From Apoderus coryli (Eukaryota > Arthropoda > Insecta > Coleoptera > Attelabidae): a stretch of DNA of 64,000 nucleotides. The stretch spans positions 9,282,869 to 9,346,868 of the forward strand of contig OU452209.1 of assembly GCA_911728435.2 (NCBI GenBank). Direction: 5' to 3'. The notes under the pieces were generated by a model, which was given only the letters and a program-made list of their open reading frames with translations, ran no database searches and was not told the DNA's origin. Shown here one piece after another: positions 50,777-60,150 of the stretch (within the stretch, counting starts at the first letter, position 1; every line of letters begins with the position of its first letter). Made by a program: the position numbers and the translations under genes.

Positions 50777-52526
50777 AAGATGCGAAAATAATGGAGTTAT
50801 TTTCGTCAGTGGGTTGTGGATTTGGCCTATTTTTGAACATTTTCAAAATTTGGACTCTTCTATTCCAAATTTTCCATCCAAAATATGTGATGATTGTGAT
50901 TGATATGATGATGAGGATTGTAGTAAATAATGTAGACTTTTCTTCAGTGATATCTCGTAACATGATCGGTTTGAGTTGCTTCGTTATTTCGTTTATTCGA
51001 TACATTTCTTCTAAATTGAGTTTTGTAAAATTTGAGGCTTCGAACATTTTTGGACTTTTTAATTTTGTGATTTCTAATTTTGGTAAGATTAATGGTTTTC
51101 CATGTTGCATTTCGTGATTGTTCATAAATTTTTCGTTATTGATGTGAACTTCGCATGTTGGTGGTATTTTTATTAATACTGGAGAACTAATTTCCAAATA
51201 TTGGTTGGATTGACATTTTGAATATATTTTTTGTGGTTTTGACGGTATTATCAGGATCATATTTTGCGTAACTTGATAAGTTATGGAGTTTTCAGCGTTG
51301 ATTTCCCAGGTTTGACACTGTTCTGGGGTTTCGCCGTTCATAAATTTAAGTGTGCATTCGTCTGGTAACACAGGACTTTCTTGACAATAGTAAACGTCTT
51401 CCAAACGTGGACAATCTTCTTTTTGGAATTGTGCGTTGGTTGCCGTTTGTGCCAAATAAGGATATTTTGGGGTATACATTTTGTGGTTTTGGATAATAGG
51501 ATATAGATGGAAGTATTTAAGAACTTCGGTTTGTAAAATAGGAACATGAATAGCAAAAATTAGTTTTAAATTTGAAATGGTCACTTGTGTGCCTAAAAAC
51601 TGATAATAGGTTATTATATTTGTAAAAGTTGGAATTTCATCTTTCCCGTAGAGTTTACCTAAATAATTTATCATTTCCTTAACTTCATAGCTCGATATGA
51701 TAGAATTATGTAGCGTATTTAATTTTGAAAATATGATAGCATTTTCGATATTATCGATAAATGTTATTATGTTTTGACAATCTAAATTTATTTGTGAAAT
51801 AGTCCCGTGAAAACTAATGTAATCATTAACATCTTTAATACTAGATTGAACTGCTGTTTGAAACCTTGTTAAATCTTGTTCAAGTTTTTCTTGATTATTA
51901 TACAATATTTGGATTGTTTTATTATAATGATTAATTAGATTTTTTAATAAAGAAATTTGTAAGTTTACTTCATGTGCTAAGTCCTTTTCGTTTTGTTCTA
52001 ATTTATATATTGCATTATTATATTTTTCTTCATCTTCAGAATCTAAAGTACCGAATAGCCATTTGTTAACTTTACCTACAACATTTAATAAACCTCTTTT
52101 CCTGCGACGTTGTATATTAAATGAAGGAAATATATTTTCAAGTTTTTTCTTTGTAGTTTCAATTAAGAATTCTGTACGTTTAAGCATGTTTTCAGCTAAG
52201 CCATGATATGAAATTGGATTTGAAGCATTTACAACTATAATACTATTCTTAACTATAATAAAGTTTTCACTTAATTTATTTATTTGCTTAGTAATATTAC
52301 TAAAATCTAAATAATAAAGAAACGTATGTTTGGTATAAACTAAACGTGAACTTCCCAATTCAATTGGAAGTATTAAATTGTTAATTGGGGTAATATTTAT
52401 GTCATCCGTTACTGGTGTGACTGATGTCAGCGCTTGAAGTACCAGGTAAAGGATTATGAGCTTCATTCTCTTCTTCTTGGTCACCCTGTAAAGATTGTTT
52501 AGTATTATTACGGGGTTTCCTCGCAT
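50775..52526 (-). CDS. env: Envelope protein of the errantivirus-like element
   Basis: An open frame of 583 codons. The likely translation start is the internal ATG at 52,466 (residue 21), where a hydrophobic signal peptide begins. The upstream part overlaps the end of pol by 125 bp, so expression from a spliced mRNA is expected, as known for gypsy-group env genes. A basic furin-type cleavage site (RRRKR, residues 140-144) is followed directly by a glycine and hydrophobic segment in the place of a fusion peptide. Coiled-coil-like heptads follow (about residues 165-235). A membrane anchor lies near residues 532-551, with a ~32-residue basic tail. The arrangement matches the gypsy env / baculovirus F-type fusion protein family. 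No stop or frameshift is seen. The stop codon touches the polypurine tract. Confidence 0.9.
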   Translation of the reverse strand: MRGNPVIILNNLYRVTKKKRMKLIILYLVLQALTSVTPVTDDINITPINNLILPIELGSSRLVYTKHTFLYYLDFSNITKQINKLSENFIIVKNSIIVVNASNPISYHGLAENMLKRTEFLIETTKKKLENIFPSFNIQRRRKRGLLNVVGKVNKWLFGTLDSEDEEKYNNAIYKLEQNEKDLAHEVNLQISLLKNLINHYNKTIQILYNNQEKLEQDLTRFQTAVQSSIKDVNDYISFHGTISQINLDCQNIITFIDNIENAIIFSKLNTLHNSIISSYEVKEMINYLGKLYGKDEIPTFTNIITYYQFLGTQVTISNLKLIFAIHVPILQTEVLKYFHLYPIIQNHKMYTPKYPYLAQTATNAQFQKEDCPRLEDVYYCQESPVLPDECTLKFMNGETPEQCQTWEINAENSITYQVTQNMILIIPSKPQKIYSKCQSNQYLEISSPVLIKIPPTCEVHINNEKFMNNHEMQHGKPLILPKLEITKLKSPKMFEASNFTKLNLEEMYRINEITKQLKPIMLRDITEEKSTLFTTILIIISITIITYFGWKIWNRRVQILKMFKNRPNPQPTDENNSIIFAS

Positions 52527-55500
52527 TACTTTTGTGATATGTGCCAGAGTTAGTTTTTAACTTAATGTCAGACTGGCTTAAAAGTTTGGTCTTTTTAAAT
52601 TTTGGTAATTTCTTATCTCTTTCTTTTGTTTTAATATATACAGTGTCTTCATTTGAATAGTCGATGGGTTCATCGCGATTTTCGTTTAACTTTGTAATAA
52701 TTTTTGTTTTTGTTTTTTCGTTTCGATCTTTAATAGTTTCATATAGTTTTTTCGTTAATTGTTTATGGTCTTGAACGTATGAAGATATAATTAAGTGATC
52801 ATTTAAGTCGAATGGATTAGGATTACTTATGTGTCCTTTTATTATATCGAATGGTGTAAATTTTGTCACGCTGTGTATAGAATTGTTATAACTTAGTATA
52901 GCGTATTTCATTATTTGTTCTGTTGACAATTGTTTATTTTCTTCGCGTATGCAGCGAATATGCTCGATAAGACTCGAATGAAATCGTTCTACCGGGGAGT
53001 TGGAATTACTATTTTTTGCTGTTGTAAAATGTAATTCTATCCTATGTAATTTACAAAAATTTTCTAGATCATAAATTTTAAATTCACTGCCATTGTCAGT
53101 GGTGATTTTATAAGGTAATCCATGATGTGAAATAAAATTTAATAAAGATTCAACAACAGATGTTCCAGTTGTCGATTTTATTTTATATGCTTGACCATAT
53201 CTGGAAAAAGAATCTATAATTGTCAAAAATGATTCGTTTGCTATTTTAAAAACATCCATGTGAATGTGATCAAATGGTTTTGAAGAAGTAGGTGTTAAAT
53301 TGAATTTAATTACTGGTGGGTTTCGATCGTATTTATTTTTGAGGCAAGTTTCACAATTATTGATAAAAGTTTCGATATCTTCATTCATCTTCGGCCAGTA
53401 ATATCTAGAATTTAAAGCTGCTTTTACTTCGTTGATTCCGCGATGTCCTGTTTTGTAAACATGATGATATTTAATTATGTTATTTTGTTCTTCTACTGTC
53501 ACTACATCGTTTAACATCTTTGTACACTGTACAAGTTTAAAAGATGAATTTTTAAAGTACTTTTGAAGGGTTAATGTAAAGAGTTCCGGAGGAAAATGCT
53601 TTTGAAAGTATAAAGCATAGTTTTGTTTAGGGTTGAGATATTCTTTTGCAAAATGTACAATGTTTTGTTCGATGTTACTTTTTTGAAATGTTACGAAGTA
53701 TCTAGTATTTTCTAAAATTTTCTCTTTTCTAACTTGTGTGTTCAATGTGTCGCCACACGTCATTATTATTTGATATTTATAAACATTTAATGATCTTTCA
53801 GATATTGGGATATTAAAATTAGGGTTTTCTAATGCAGTGTGAACAGTTACTAAATCAGATTCATTGTTAGGTTGTAATTCGATATTAGGTGGTCTTATTT
53901 GTATATCGGACAGAATATTTATTTTATTTTTAGGGTTTAAATTATCTGGTCCTAAGATTTGTGATAAATCTTCGTCGTTAAGTTCTGGAAGGATATTTAC
54001 ATTAGAGAGTGCTTTACTTATTTCTTGTTCTAAATCTCCTATGTTAACAACAACTGATTCATTTTCTAAAGCATTTAATTCATCACTAGGGGGATTTCTA
54101 GAGAGAAAGTCTGCTACTTGGTTCTTTTTACCTTCTTTATAATGTAAAGTATAATCAAACTCTTCGATCATCAGACGCCATCGAATTAATCTTGAATTTG
54201 GTTCCTTAAGAGAGAATAGCCATTGAAGAGGTTTGTGATCGGTATAAATTTGAAATTTTCGGCCAAATAAATAAGATCTAAAGTATTTACAGCTCCAAAC
54301 GATAGCTAATAACTCTTTCTCTATCGTTGAGTAATTTATTTCTGCGGGGTTAAGAGTTCTAGACGCATAACATATAGGGTGTCCATTTTGGGATAGAACT
54401 GATCCTATAGCATAGTTAGATGCATCGGTTTTAAGTTCAAACGGTTTTTCGAAATCTGGATAAGTTAATATAGGTTCTGATGTTAAAATTTCTTTACATG
54501 TTAAAAAGCTATTAACGTATTCTGGAGTCATTATTACTTTTTCATTCTTTTTTAAACATTGAGTTAACGGTTTGGTTATTTTGGCAAAGTTTTTAATAAA
54601 TTTTCGATAATATCCTAATATTCCTAAAAATGATTTAATCTCCTTTTGTGTTTTTGGGATTTTGTGTTTTTTGATAATTTCAATTTTCTTAGGGTTCGGT
54701 TTTATTCCTTCTGGGGTAACTACGTGTCCTAAAAATTCTACTTGTTTTTGGAAAAATTCGCTTTTATCTAATTGGATTTTTAAATTAACGTCTCGTAATT
54801 TTGAAAATACTAATTTTAAATTTTGTACGTGTTCTTGTAGTCCGGTACTGAAAATTATGATGTCATCCATGTACACCATGCAAACTTTGTTTTGTAGGTC
54901 TTTTAATACGTCATCCATTAAGCGTTGAAACGTAGAAGGTGCGTTTTTTAATCCAAACGGCATTCTGAGATATTCATAATGTCCATTTTCTACTGTGAAA
55001 GCGGTTTTTTCAATTGAACAAGGGCTTATTTCCAGCTGATGAAATCCACTTGCGAGGTCAATTACAGAAAAGTAATTTGATCTTCCAAGTTTATCTAGTA
55101 TCTCATTTATATTAGGTATGGGGTACCTATCGTCAATTGTTTTGTCATTAATTTTACGGTAATCTACAACAAGTCTCCATTTCTGTTTGCCAGAGGCGTC
55201 GGCTTTCTTGGGCACGATCCATATTGGTGATGACCATGGGCTTGAAGATGGTCGAATGATGTCCTTTTCTAACATATCCTTGATTTGGTTTTGAACTTCA
55301 GCTTTATGTATATAAGGGTATCGATAAGATTTAGTATGAATTGGTATTTCATCTGTGGTTTTAATTTCATGTTTAACTTTTGAGGTAAATGTGAGTTTAT
55401 CGCCTGGTTTGAAGAAAATATCTTGATATTCTTTACAAAGTTTAATAATAGCTGCTCTTTCTTCTGAGTTCATATGATTAGTGCGAATTAGGTTTTCGAT

Positions 55501-56244
55501 TTGTATATTATTATTTTTAGTTTCCAAAAAAGAGTTTCCTTGAATAGGTTCAAAAGTAAATATTTCGTAATTGTTGTTTTCAAAAGGAATGACGGGTATT
55601 GGTTTTTCTAAAGTTACAGACATTGCATGATCATTACAATTTTGAATTTCTATGAAAGCATAACCGTCTTGTGCTGTTGTTAATGATTGAGGTATATATA
55701 ACTCATCAATATAAGTCTCATTAATTAATATGTCGCCTTGATATATATTTACAGGTAATTTCTTTAAAACTCTTTCATTAGCTTCTACTGTAAAAGAGAA
55801 AGTGACATCTGTGGGTTCTCTATATTTAAAAGGAATTTCATTAAAGTCGTTAACTAGTCTTTGATTTGTAAGATCGATGTTTAGATTTAAATTTTTCATA
55901 TCTTCTAATCCTATCACTCCATCAAAGAAATCATGAAAATCAAATAGAATAAAATTTATATTTTTATCAGTTTTAAATTCAGAAAATGCAGGAACTGAAG
56001 CTTGATAAAGAATATCTTTGCTTCCTAAGGGTGTTTTGATCGTTGATTTACAGTGATATATAGTATGCGGATAATATTTTTCTATTATTGAAGGTTTTAT
56101 TATTGATCTTGAACTGCCAGTGTCTATAAGTAATTTAATTTTAGGTTTTTTAATTTCTATATAAGGTAATGCATTATTGGAAGATATATTAATTTCTGTT
56201 AAGTTATATGTTTTGGAGTTTGGGTTAACTGAAAATTTTGATCT
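52402..56244 (-). CDS. pol: Pol polyprotein: protease, RT, RNase H, integrase
   Basis: The frame is open from 56,244 to the stop at 52,402. The first ATG is at 55,917, but the true entry is by -1 frameshift from gag, so the protease lies upstream of that ATG. The protease active site DTGSS is encoded near 56,124. Numbering residues from the ATG at 55,917: reverse transcriptase has the catalytic motif YMDD at 349-352 with D287; RNase H has D498, D560 and a D near 603; the integrase zinc-binding HHCC motif is around H819, H824, C855 and C858; the integrase catalytic triad is D888, D941 and E977 (D-D-35-E spacing). All key residues are present. The C-terminus is basic then acidic and overlaps env in another frame. 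It appears intact and would provide all enzymes for reverse transcription and integration. Confidence 0.95.
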   Translation of the reverse strand, partial: RSKFSVNPNSKTYNLTEINISSNNALPYIEIKKPKIKLLIDTGSSRSIIKPSIIEKYYPHTIYHCKSTIKTPLGSKDILYQASVPAFSEFKTDKNINFILFDFHDFFDGVIGLEDMKNLNLNIDLTNQRLVNDFNEIPFKYREPTDVTFSFTVEANERVLKKLPVNIYQGDILINETYIDELYIPQSLTTAQDGYAFIEIQNCNDHAMSVTLEKPIPVIPFENNNYEIFTFEPIQGNSFLETKNNNIQIENLIRTNHMNSEERAAIIKLCKEYQDIFFKPGDKLTFTSKVKHEIKTTDEIPIHTKSYRYPYIHKAEVQNQIKDMLEKDIIRPSSSPWSSPIWIVPKKADASGKQKWRLVVDYRKINDKTIDDRYPIPNINEILDKLGRSNYFSVIDLASGFHQLEISPCSIEKTAFTVENGHYEYLRMPFGLKNAPSTFQRLMDDVLKDLQNKVCMVYMDDIIIFSTGLQEHVQNLKLVFSKLRDVNLKIQLDKSEFFQKQVEFLGHVVTPEGIKPNPKKIEIIKKHKIPKTQKEIKSFLGILGYYRKFIKNFAKITKPLTQCLKKNEKVIMTPEYVNSFLTCKEILTSEPILTYPDFEKPFELKTDASNYAIGSVLSQNGHPICYASRTLNPAEINYSTIEKELLAIVWSCKYFRSYLFGRKFQIYTDHKPLQWLFSLKEPNSRLIRWRLMIEEFDYTLHYKEGKKNQVADFLSRNPPSDELNALENESVVVNIGDLEQEISKALSNVNILPELNDEDLSQILGPDNLNPKNKINILSDIQIRPPNIELQPNNESDLVTVHTALENPNFNIPISERSLNVYKYQIIMTCGDTLNTQVRKEKILENTRYFVTFQKSNIEQNIVHFAKEYLNPKQNYALYFQKHFPPELFTLTLQKYFKNSSFKLVQCTKMLNDVVTVEEQNNIIKYHHVYKTGHRGINEVKAALNSRYYWPKMNEDIETFINNCETCLKNKYDRNPPVIKFNLTPTSSKPFDHIHMDVFKIANESFLTIIDSFSRYGQAYKIKSTTGTSVVESLLNFISHHGLPYKITTDNGSEFKIYDLENFCKLHRIELHFTTAKNSNSNSPVERFHSSLIEHIRCIREENKQLSTEQIMKYAILSYNNSIHSVTKFTPFDIIKGHISNPNPFDLNDHLIISSYVQDHKQLTKKLYETIKDRNEKTKTKIITKLNENRDEPIDYSNEDTVYIKTKERDKKLPKFKKTKLLSQSDIKLKTNSGTYHKSNARKPRNNTKQSLQGDQEEENEAHNPLPGTSSADISHTSNG
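56232..56238 (-). promoter_or_regulatory. Candidate -1 ribosomal frameshift site
   Basis: On the coding strand the heptamer reads A AAT TTT, an XXXYYYZ slippery sequence, and it is in the correct register relative to the gag frame. It falls inside the only stretch (56,244-56,202) where the gag frame and pol frame are both open. A -1 slip here moves ribosomes from gag into the protease-pol frame. I have not identified the downstream stimulatory structure. Confidence 0.65.
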
Positions 56245-56399
56245 TCATTATTTTTCTCGATTTCTAATTCTGATTGCTCTGGTAATGATGCATCAGAGAT
56301 TTCGTAAGTTTGTTCGTAATTTACAGGGGTGGTTTCATAATAATTGTACTGATAATCGCTGGGTTCATTAAAATAACTTTCAGTGTTTGTTTCGGGGTA

Positions 56400-57629
56400 T
56401 TAATCAAATGGATATTGATCGGATTCATGATTGAAAAGTTCCTCAACTAAAATGTTGGAAGGTTGATTGGGTTGTCTTTGGAAATAATTTTGATTTCCTT
56501 TATTAAAGTATTGATTAGACATTCTATTTTGGGTATTTGTTGTCGGATTTCTTGAAGTTGTCGACATTGGTTCGGGTTTAGGTAATTGATTTTGTGGAAT
56601 AAATTTGGGTTTAAAAACGTTTTGTGGTTGACCAAATACTTCTCGATTAGTTGGATACCTTGTATTTGGGTTTGGTATAGGTCTAACGTTTATTGGTTGA
56701 CTTGGAAATGCTGGTTTTGTTGAAAAGTGTTGATTTGTGTTATTAAAGTTGCGATTTGCAGTAGGCATAAAATTATTGAAATTTTGAGGTCTCTGAAAAC
56801 CTGTATTTTGGAAAGGTTGATAGTACGAGGGTTGAATATTTTGATTCTGAATAGGTATCTTTGGACGAATTAATTGATTAGACTGATTTTGAGATTTGTG
56901 GTCGAAATTTAAATTACCATACAATCTTTCGAAATTTTCAAATTCTGTTACGTACGCCATTGCGTCCTCTAAAGACTCAGGTTTCTTTATATGCATGTTA
57001 TTTCTGAGAACACCAGTACAACCTGCTATAAATGTGTTTAATGCTGTTTTATCACAATGTACAATTTGACAAACTTTTGCTTCGTGTGCTAAATCTGTGT
57101 CATTGCTAATTCTTTGAACTACCTGACTGCGTAATAACTGTAATCTACTACCAAAATTTATTAAGTGTTCATTTTTATAAGGGCGTGTTCTTGTTAATTC
57201 TTGGAATAAACAATCCAAATCTCTTCGATCTGAGAAACATTGTTTAAGGGCATTTTTAACAAGATCCCAATTATTTAATTCCATGCGGTTGCCGACCATT
57301 GCTTCCGCTTTTCCTACTAACTTGTCTTGAATACATTCTAGTATTAAACCGTTAATTTCTGGATTATTAAATACAGAATATGTTAAAACTAAGTTGTCGC
57401 AACGAGAGATAAATTTATTCAATGAATTACTATCTCCATCGTAAGGGCGAATATTATTTAGTCTTGATCTAAATAAATCCCAATTTATTTCTCTTTGCTG
57501 TTGAACTTGATTTGCATTAGGCATTTTTGTCTTATTTTTTGAATTAACTCTACTTTCTAATGTATTATTTGTTTCTTCAAATGATAAATTACTTAAGAGG
57601 TTTGCTACGTCTTCTAACAAATCTGTCAT
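56400..57629 (-). CDS. gag: Gag protein of the errantivirus-like element
   Basis: 409 codons from ATG 57,629 to a TAA at 56,402-56,400. Residues ~50-240 resemble the capsid region of gypsy-type Gag (YDGD near 60, SDRRDLDCLFQEL near 145-160). Residues ~250-400 are a N/Q/P-rich, nucleocapsid-like tail without a CCHC zinc knuckle, as is usual for this group. The same frame stays open for 66 further codons after the TAA (to 56,202). Those codons are acidic and tyrosine-rich and lead to the frameshift site. The TAA therefore looks either like a single nonsense change in this copy or like a read-through point. As it stands it should uncouple gag from pol. A second ATG at about residue 36 is an alternative start. 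Confidence 0.85.
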   Translation of the reverse strand: MTDLLEDVANLLSNLSFEETNNTLESRVNSKNKTKMPNANQVQQQREINWDLFRSRLNNIRPYDGDSNSLNKFISRCDNLVLTYSVFNNPEINGLILECIQDKLVGKAEAMVGNRMELNNWDLVKNALKQCFSDRRDLDCLFQELTRTRPYKNEHLINFGSRLQLLRSQVVQRISNDTDLAHEAKVCQIVHCDKTALNTFIAGCTGVLRNNMHIKKPESLEDAMAYVTEFENFERLYGNLNFDHKSQNQSNQLIRPKIPIQNQNIQPSYYQPFQNTGFQRPQNFNNFMPTANRNFNNTNQHFSTKPAFPSQPINVRPIPNPNTRYPTNREVFGQPQNVFKPKFIPQNQLPKPEPMSTTSRNPTTNTQNRMSNQYFNKGNQNYFQRQPNQPSNILVEELFNHESDQYPFD

Positions 57630-57952
57630 GTGATTTTTCTTTCTTTCTTTTCTTTGCTTTTTCTTAACCTATTTTCAGAATTCTTCAAACAAAAGGTTCT
57701 GAAAGTTCCTACCTATCTTTCCAAAGTCCTTAATAATAGGGTTCGGAAAGGCAAAAAGGAAAAATTTGGCACTTACGGTTTTGTCGTCAGTTCCAATAGT
57801 CCTTTCTCGATTGATTCCCAACTCTTCGCTGTAGGTGATCGTCTCCAGTCACTTATCACTTTGAGTTTTTTGATACGCACTTAAGAACTTATGTTCAAGT
57901 CACAAAAACTGGGTTTTCGACACGATGCGAACTTGTTTTTGAAACCGCGCGT
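57630..57952 (-). other. 5' leader of the errantivirus-like element
   Basis: About 320 bp between primer site and gag start on the coding strand, with no open gene of its own. In this element class the leader carries RNA packaging and splice-donor signals, but I cannot point to them from sequence alone. Confidence 0.6.
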
Positions 57953-57970
57953 ATCCTACCGACTGCGCCA
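57953..57970 (-). promoter_or_regulatory. tRNA-Ser primer binding site
   Basis: The plus strand reads ATCCTACCGACTGCGCCA, equal to the 3' end of insect tRNA-Ser with its CCA tail. The coding strand is thus complementary to it over 18 bases. It abuts the 5' LTR with a one-base overlap. Use of tRNA-Ser is known for 17.6- and 297-like errantiviruses. Confidence 0.85.
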
Positions 57971-58190
57971 ATTTTGGATAAATTAACTTTGAAACGATTT
58001 TTAAAAAATTATAAAATCTTTATTAACAGTAAAAACTTCAAATCTTTTATTTACAGCTACTAGTTTGAGAATGAATTTATATTTAATTTGCAAAACAGTT
58101 TTATATGAATTAAAATACAAACATAAGTGAAATATAATACTAAAGATAACAATAATTCTTAAATACTAAGTAATTTATGGGCTCGTAACT
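57970..58190 (-). repeat. 5' LTR of the errantivirus-like element
   Basis: 221 bp, identical to the LTR at 50,545-50,765 in my reading. It is followed on the right by the CGCG target duplication and then by the interrupted tandem unit (ATAAGTTTTTTATTAG). Confidence 0.95.
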
Positions 58191-58194
58191 CGCG
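58191..58194. repeat. Target site duplication, right
   Basis: CGCG, the right partner of 50,541-50,544. Confidence 0.9.
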
Positions 58195-58699
58195 ATAAGT
58201 TTTTTATTAGTGAAAAAAATTGTGTTACTTGGTATGTAAATTGGAGTTTGATATTTAATTTTATATTTTGTAAATATGTATTTAGATTGTATATTTTTGT
58301 TTTCTAATTATGGCCTTTTAGTATTATTTTAGTTTAGTTTTTTTTTGTATTCGTAAATTTTATTTTAGGGTAATTTGTGATTATAATTAATTCTTTTAAA
58401 AAGATGCGTTTGGCTTTAATTCAATTTAATTTTGTAATTTGGAAATTCAATTTATTGTTATTGTATATTTTTGTTGTTTTCCATTTATTATTATTAAATA
58501 AAAATAAGGTTTTTTTGTTTATTTAAATTTTATTGTACAGTAATTTGATTATAATTCTTTTGTTGTTAATTTAATTATGTAATTTATTGTTATTGTATAT
58601 TTTTGTTGTTTTCTTTGCAATAAAGGCTATTTATTATTATTATTAAATAAAAATAAGTTTTTTATTTTAGGTTAATTTACGATTAATTAATTATTTTGC
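58195..58699 (+). other. Downstream part of tandem copy B, no gene
   Basis: T-rich 3' flank equivalent to 49,070-49,576, with the same AATAAA signals (GCAATAAAGG near 58,618). It represents the separated 3' region of the broken 119-residue gene. Confidence 0.7.
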
Positions 58700-59053
58700 T
58701 ATTTAATATAATAAAGACACGTTTGGCTTTAAAAAAGTTTGTCAATATTTCAGATATATTTGAGAACTATACATTTTTGGACCCTTTTTTAAACCTCTTG
58801 CCTACGCTCAATGTTTTCCAAAAGTTAATCAGCACCTAGAAATATCCTGAACCATTTTTGTAACAAATTTGTTAAAAATCTGTTAAGTGAGTTTTGAGTT
58901 ATCGTCGAAGCAGATTTTTCTGCCCTTTTTTAGAATTTTCACGGACGCCTATGGTACGTACACACATTTTTTATCCTGTATTTTTAACACCCATTCAACT
59001 ACATAAACTTCCTCTCGGAGGCAATTTCGCATTAAAGGTTTGACGTCGAATTC
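58700..59053 (+). repeat. 1.46 kb tandem unit, truncated copy C
   Basis: The first ~354 bp of the unit is present (TTTAATATAATAAAGACACG onward) and it stops near TTTGACGTCGAATT, before the reading frame. A short following stretch (ATGAAATTCACTCTGGAATT) weakly resembles later unit sequence, so an internal deletion is possible. Confidence 0.8.
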
Positions 59054-59137
59054 ACATGAAATTCACTCTGGAATTTGTGGCTTTCGTTTCGTTCAGTGGT
59101 TTCTGGACAACCTGTATATTTGGAAAGAATAGAAGCA

Positions 59138-59223
59138 ACTACCTGGTGTAATTAGGGATCAGATTAGATTTATGACATTTATGGATGTAATCTAGGTAAT
59201 CCCTACCCCTACTTCCAGGTAGT
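59138..59223. repeat. ~86 bp imperfect inverted repeat
   Basis: Left arm ACTACCTGG...AGGGATCAGATTA and right arm TAATCTAGGTAATCCCTAC...CCAGGTAGT form a long imperfect stem with a ~25 bp loop. No target duplication is visible around it. It may be a fold-back MITE remnant at the junction between the tandem family and the second element. Confidence 0.45.
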
Positions 59224-59857
59224 TTTCTAAGACGTCACTGATTTTGCTTTTGTATTATATCATGTTTTGTCTTGTATATATAGAACAGGTGTTCCGGCAA
59301 TGGAGGCCTATAATATAGATGCACATATATTGTTTAGATATACAGCTAGTGTAAATTTGACGCACGACTTATCCATAAGCATTGATTCAATTATTTAAAC
59401 AAAGCTACACAAAGATTTTAAGCCTAAGGAATAATGTAGTATCATCATTCATCGCATTGGCCCGCCCGTCAGACCTCAATTTCAGTTAAAATGTTGTAGG
59501 CTTTTTTGTCGTTGTCTAGGGGTTAAAACACGTGACGTCTCAAAAAATGATTTAATCGAATACAAAATACAACGTGAAAATATGACAACTCGGTAAGAAT
59601 AATTTAACTAACTAATGGAACAATAAAATTAAGAAATAGCTAACGCACTTACCTAAGTGCAATATACCTATATTGAATTTGAAAAATTGAAATTGTGCCG
59701 TTCTTCGTCAAACGTCAAAAACTCGAATGACGTCGCATTCCATTATTATAATGACGTCGCACTTCATATGCTCTGTAGGGAGCGGCACAAATTAATTATA
59801 TACAAAATTAATTAAATGTCTTAAGTAATTATACTTTTAAGATGAAGAATTCCTACA
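59224..59857 (-). repeat. Probable 3' LTR region of the second element
   Basis: Lies directly downstream of the integrase C-terminal frame on the minus strand. The inner edge is proposed at TGTAGGAATTC (coding strand, ending at 59,857), preceded by a purine-rich GGATGGCCGAG. The outer edge is not definable because the partner LTR is outside the window. It includes two TGACGTC motifs 24 bp apart (59,728 and 59,752) and a TATATAA-like stretch near 59,795-59,802. Confidence 0.4.
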
Positions 59858-59867
59858 CTCGGCCATC

Positions 59868-60150
59868 CTAGTCAGAATCCGACTCGGATTCACTTTGATT
59901 CTCAACCCACGTTTTGAGATATTCAACACAAGTGGTAGTACGCATTGGTCCCTCGTGATTTCCCACCTTAATGACATCATAACGATCATTACCTTTTATT
60001 TTAGTAATCTTGTATGGTCCTAAAAATTTTCGTTTGACTTTCAAGCCTGGGCCAAATTGAGTTCGTTTAATAGCAACGAGGTCATTTTCCTTGTAATTAA
60101 ATGCCTTCCGCCTGCGCAAATTATAACTCTTCTTATTTTCGGTCTGTACT
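59868..60150 (-). pseudogene. Integrase C-terminal fragment of the second element
   Basis: A frame different from pol encodes the GPY/F-type integrase C-terminus (FLGPYKITKIKGNDRYDV, about residues 32-49 counted from an ATG-like codon at 60,119), ending in an acidic SESESDSD tail with its stop at 59,868-59,870. It should follow the integrase core in one polyprotein. Here it is cut off by a frameshift around 60,150. It can no longer be made as part of Pol. Confidence 0.8.

Larger units (their letters stand above)
50545..58190 (-). mobile_element. Errantivirus-like endogenous retrovirus, 7,646 bp
   Basis: A complete LTR element on the minus strand, ordered 5' LTR, primer site, gag, pol (protease, reverse transcriptase, RNase H, integrase), env, polypurine tract, 3' LTR. 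Terminal bases on the coding strand are AGT...ATT, the 221 bp LTRs read as identical, and a CGCG duplication flanks it. The tRNA-Ser primer, furin-type env and gag without zinc knuckle place it in the insect gypsy/17.6-like group of Metaviridae. Identical LTRs imply a recent insertion. Pol and env are uninterrupted; gag has one in-frame TAA near its end (see gag). Confidence 0.95.
49577..58699 (+). repeat. 1.46 kb tandem unit, copy B, split by a retrovirus
   Basis: Copy B occupies 49,577-50,544 and resumes at 58,195 after the retroviral element. Removing the element and one copy of CGCG gives a unit of about 1,473 bp that matches copy A throughout. Confidence 0.9.

Noticed and set aside
53864..54928. 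Plus-strand frames at 53,864-54,142 and 54,662-54,928
   Set aside because: They are antisense shadows of the intact pol frame.
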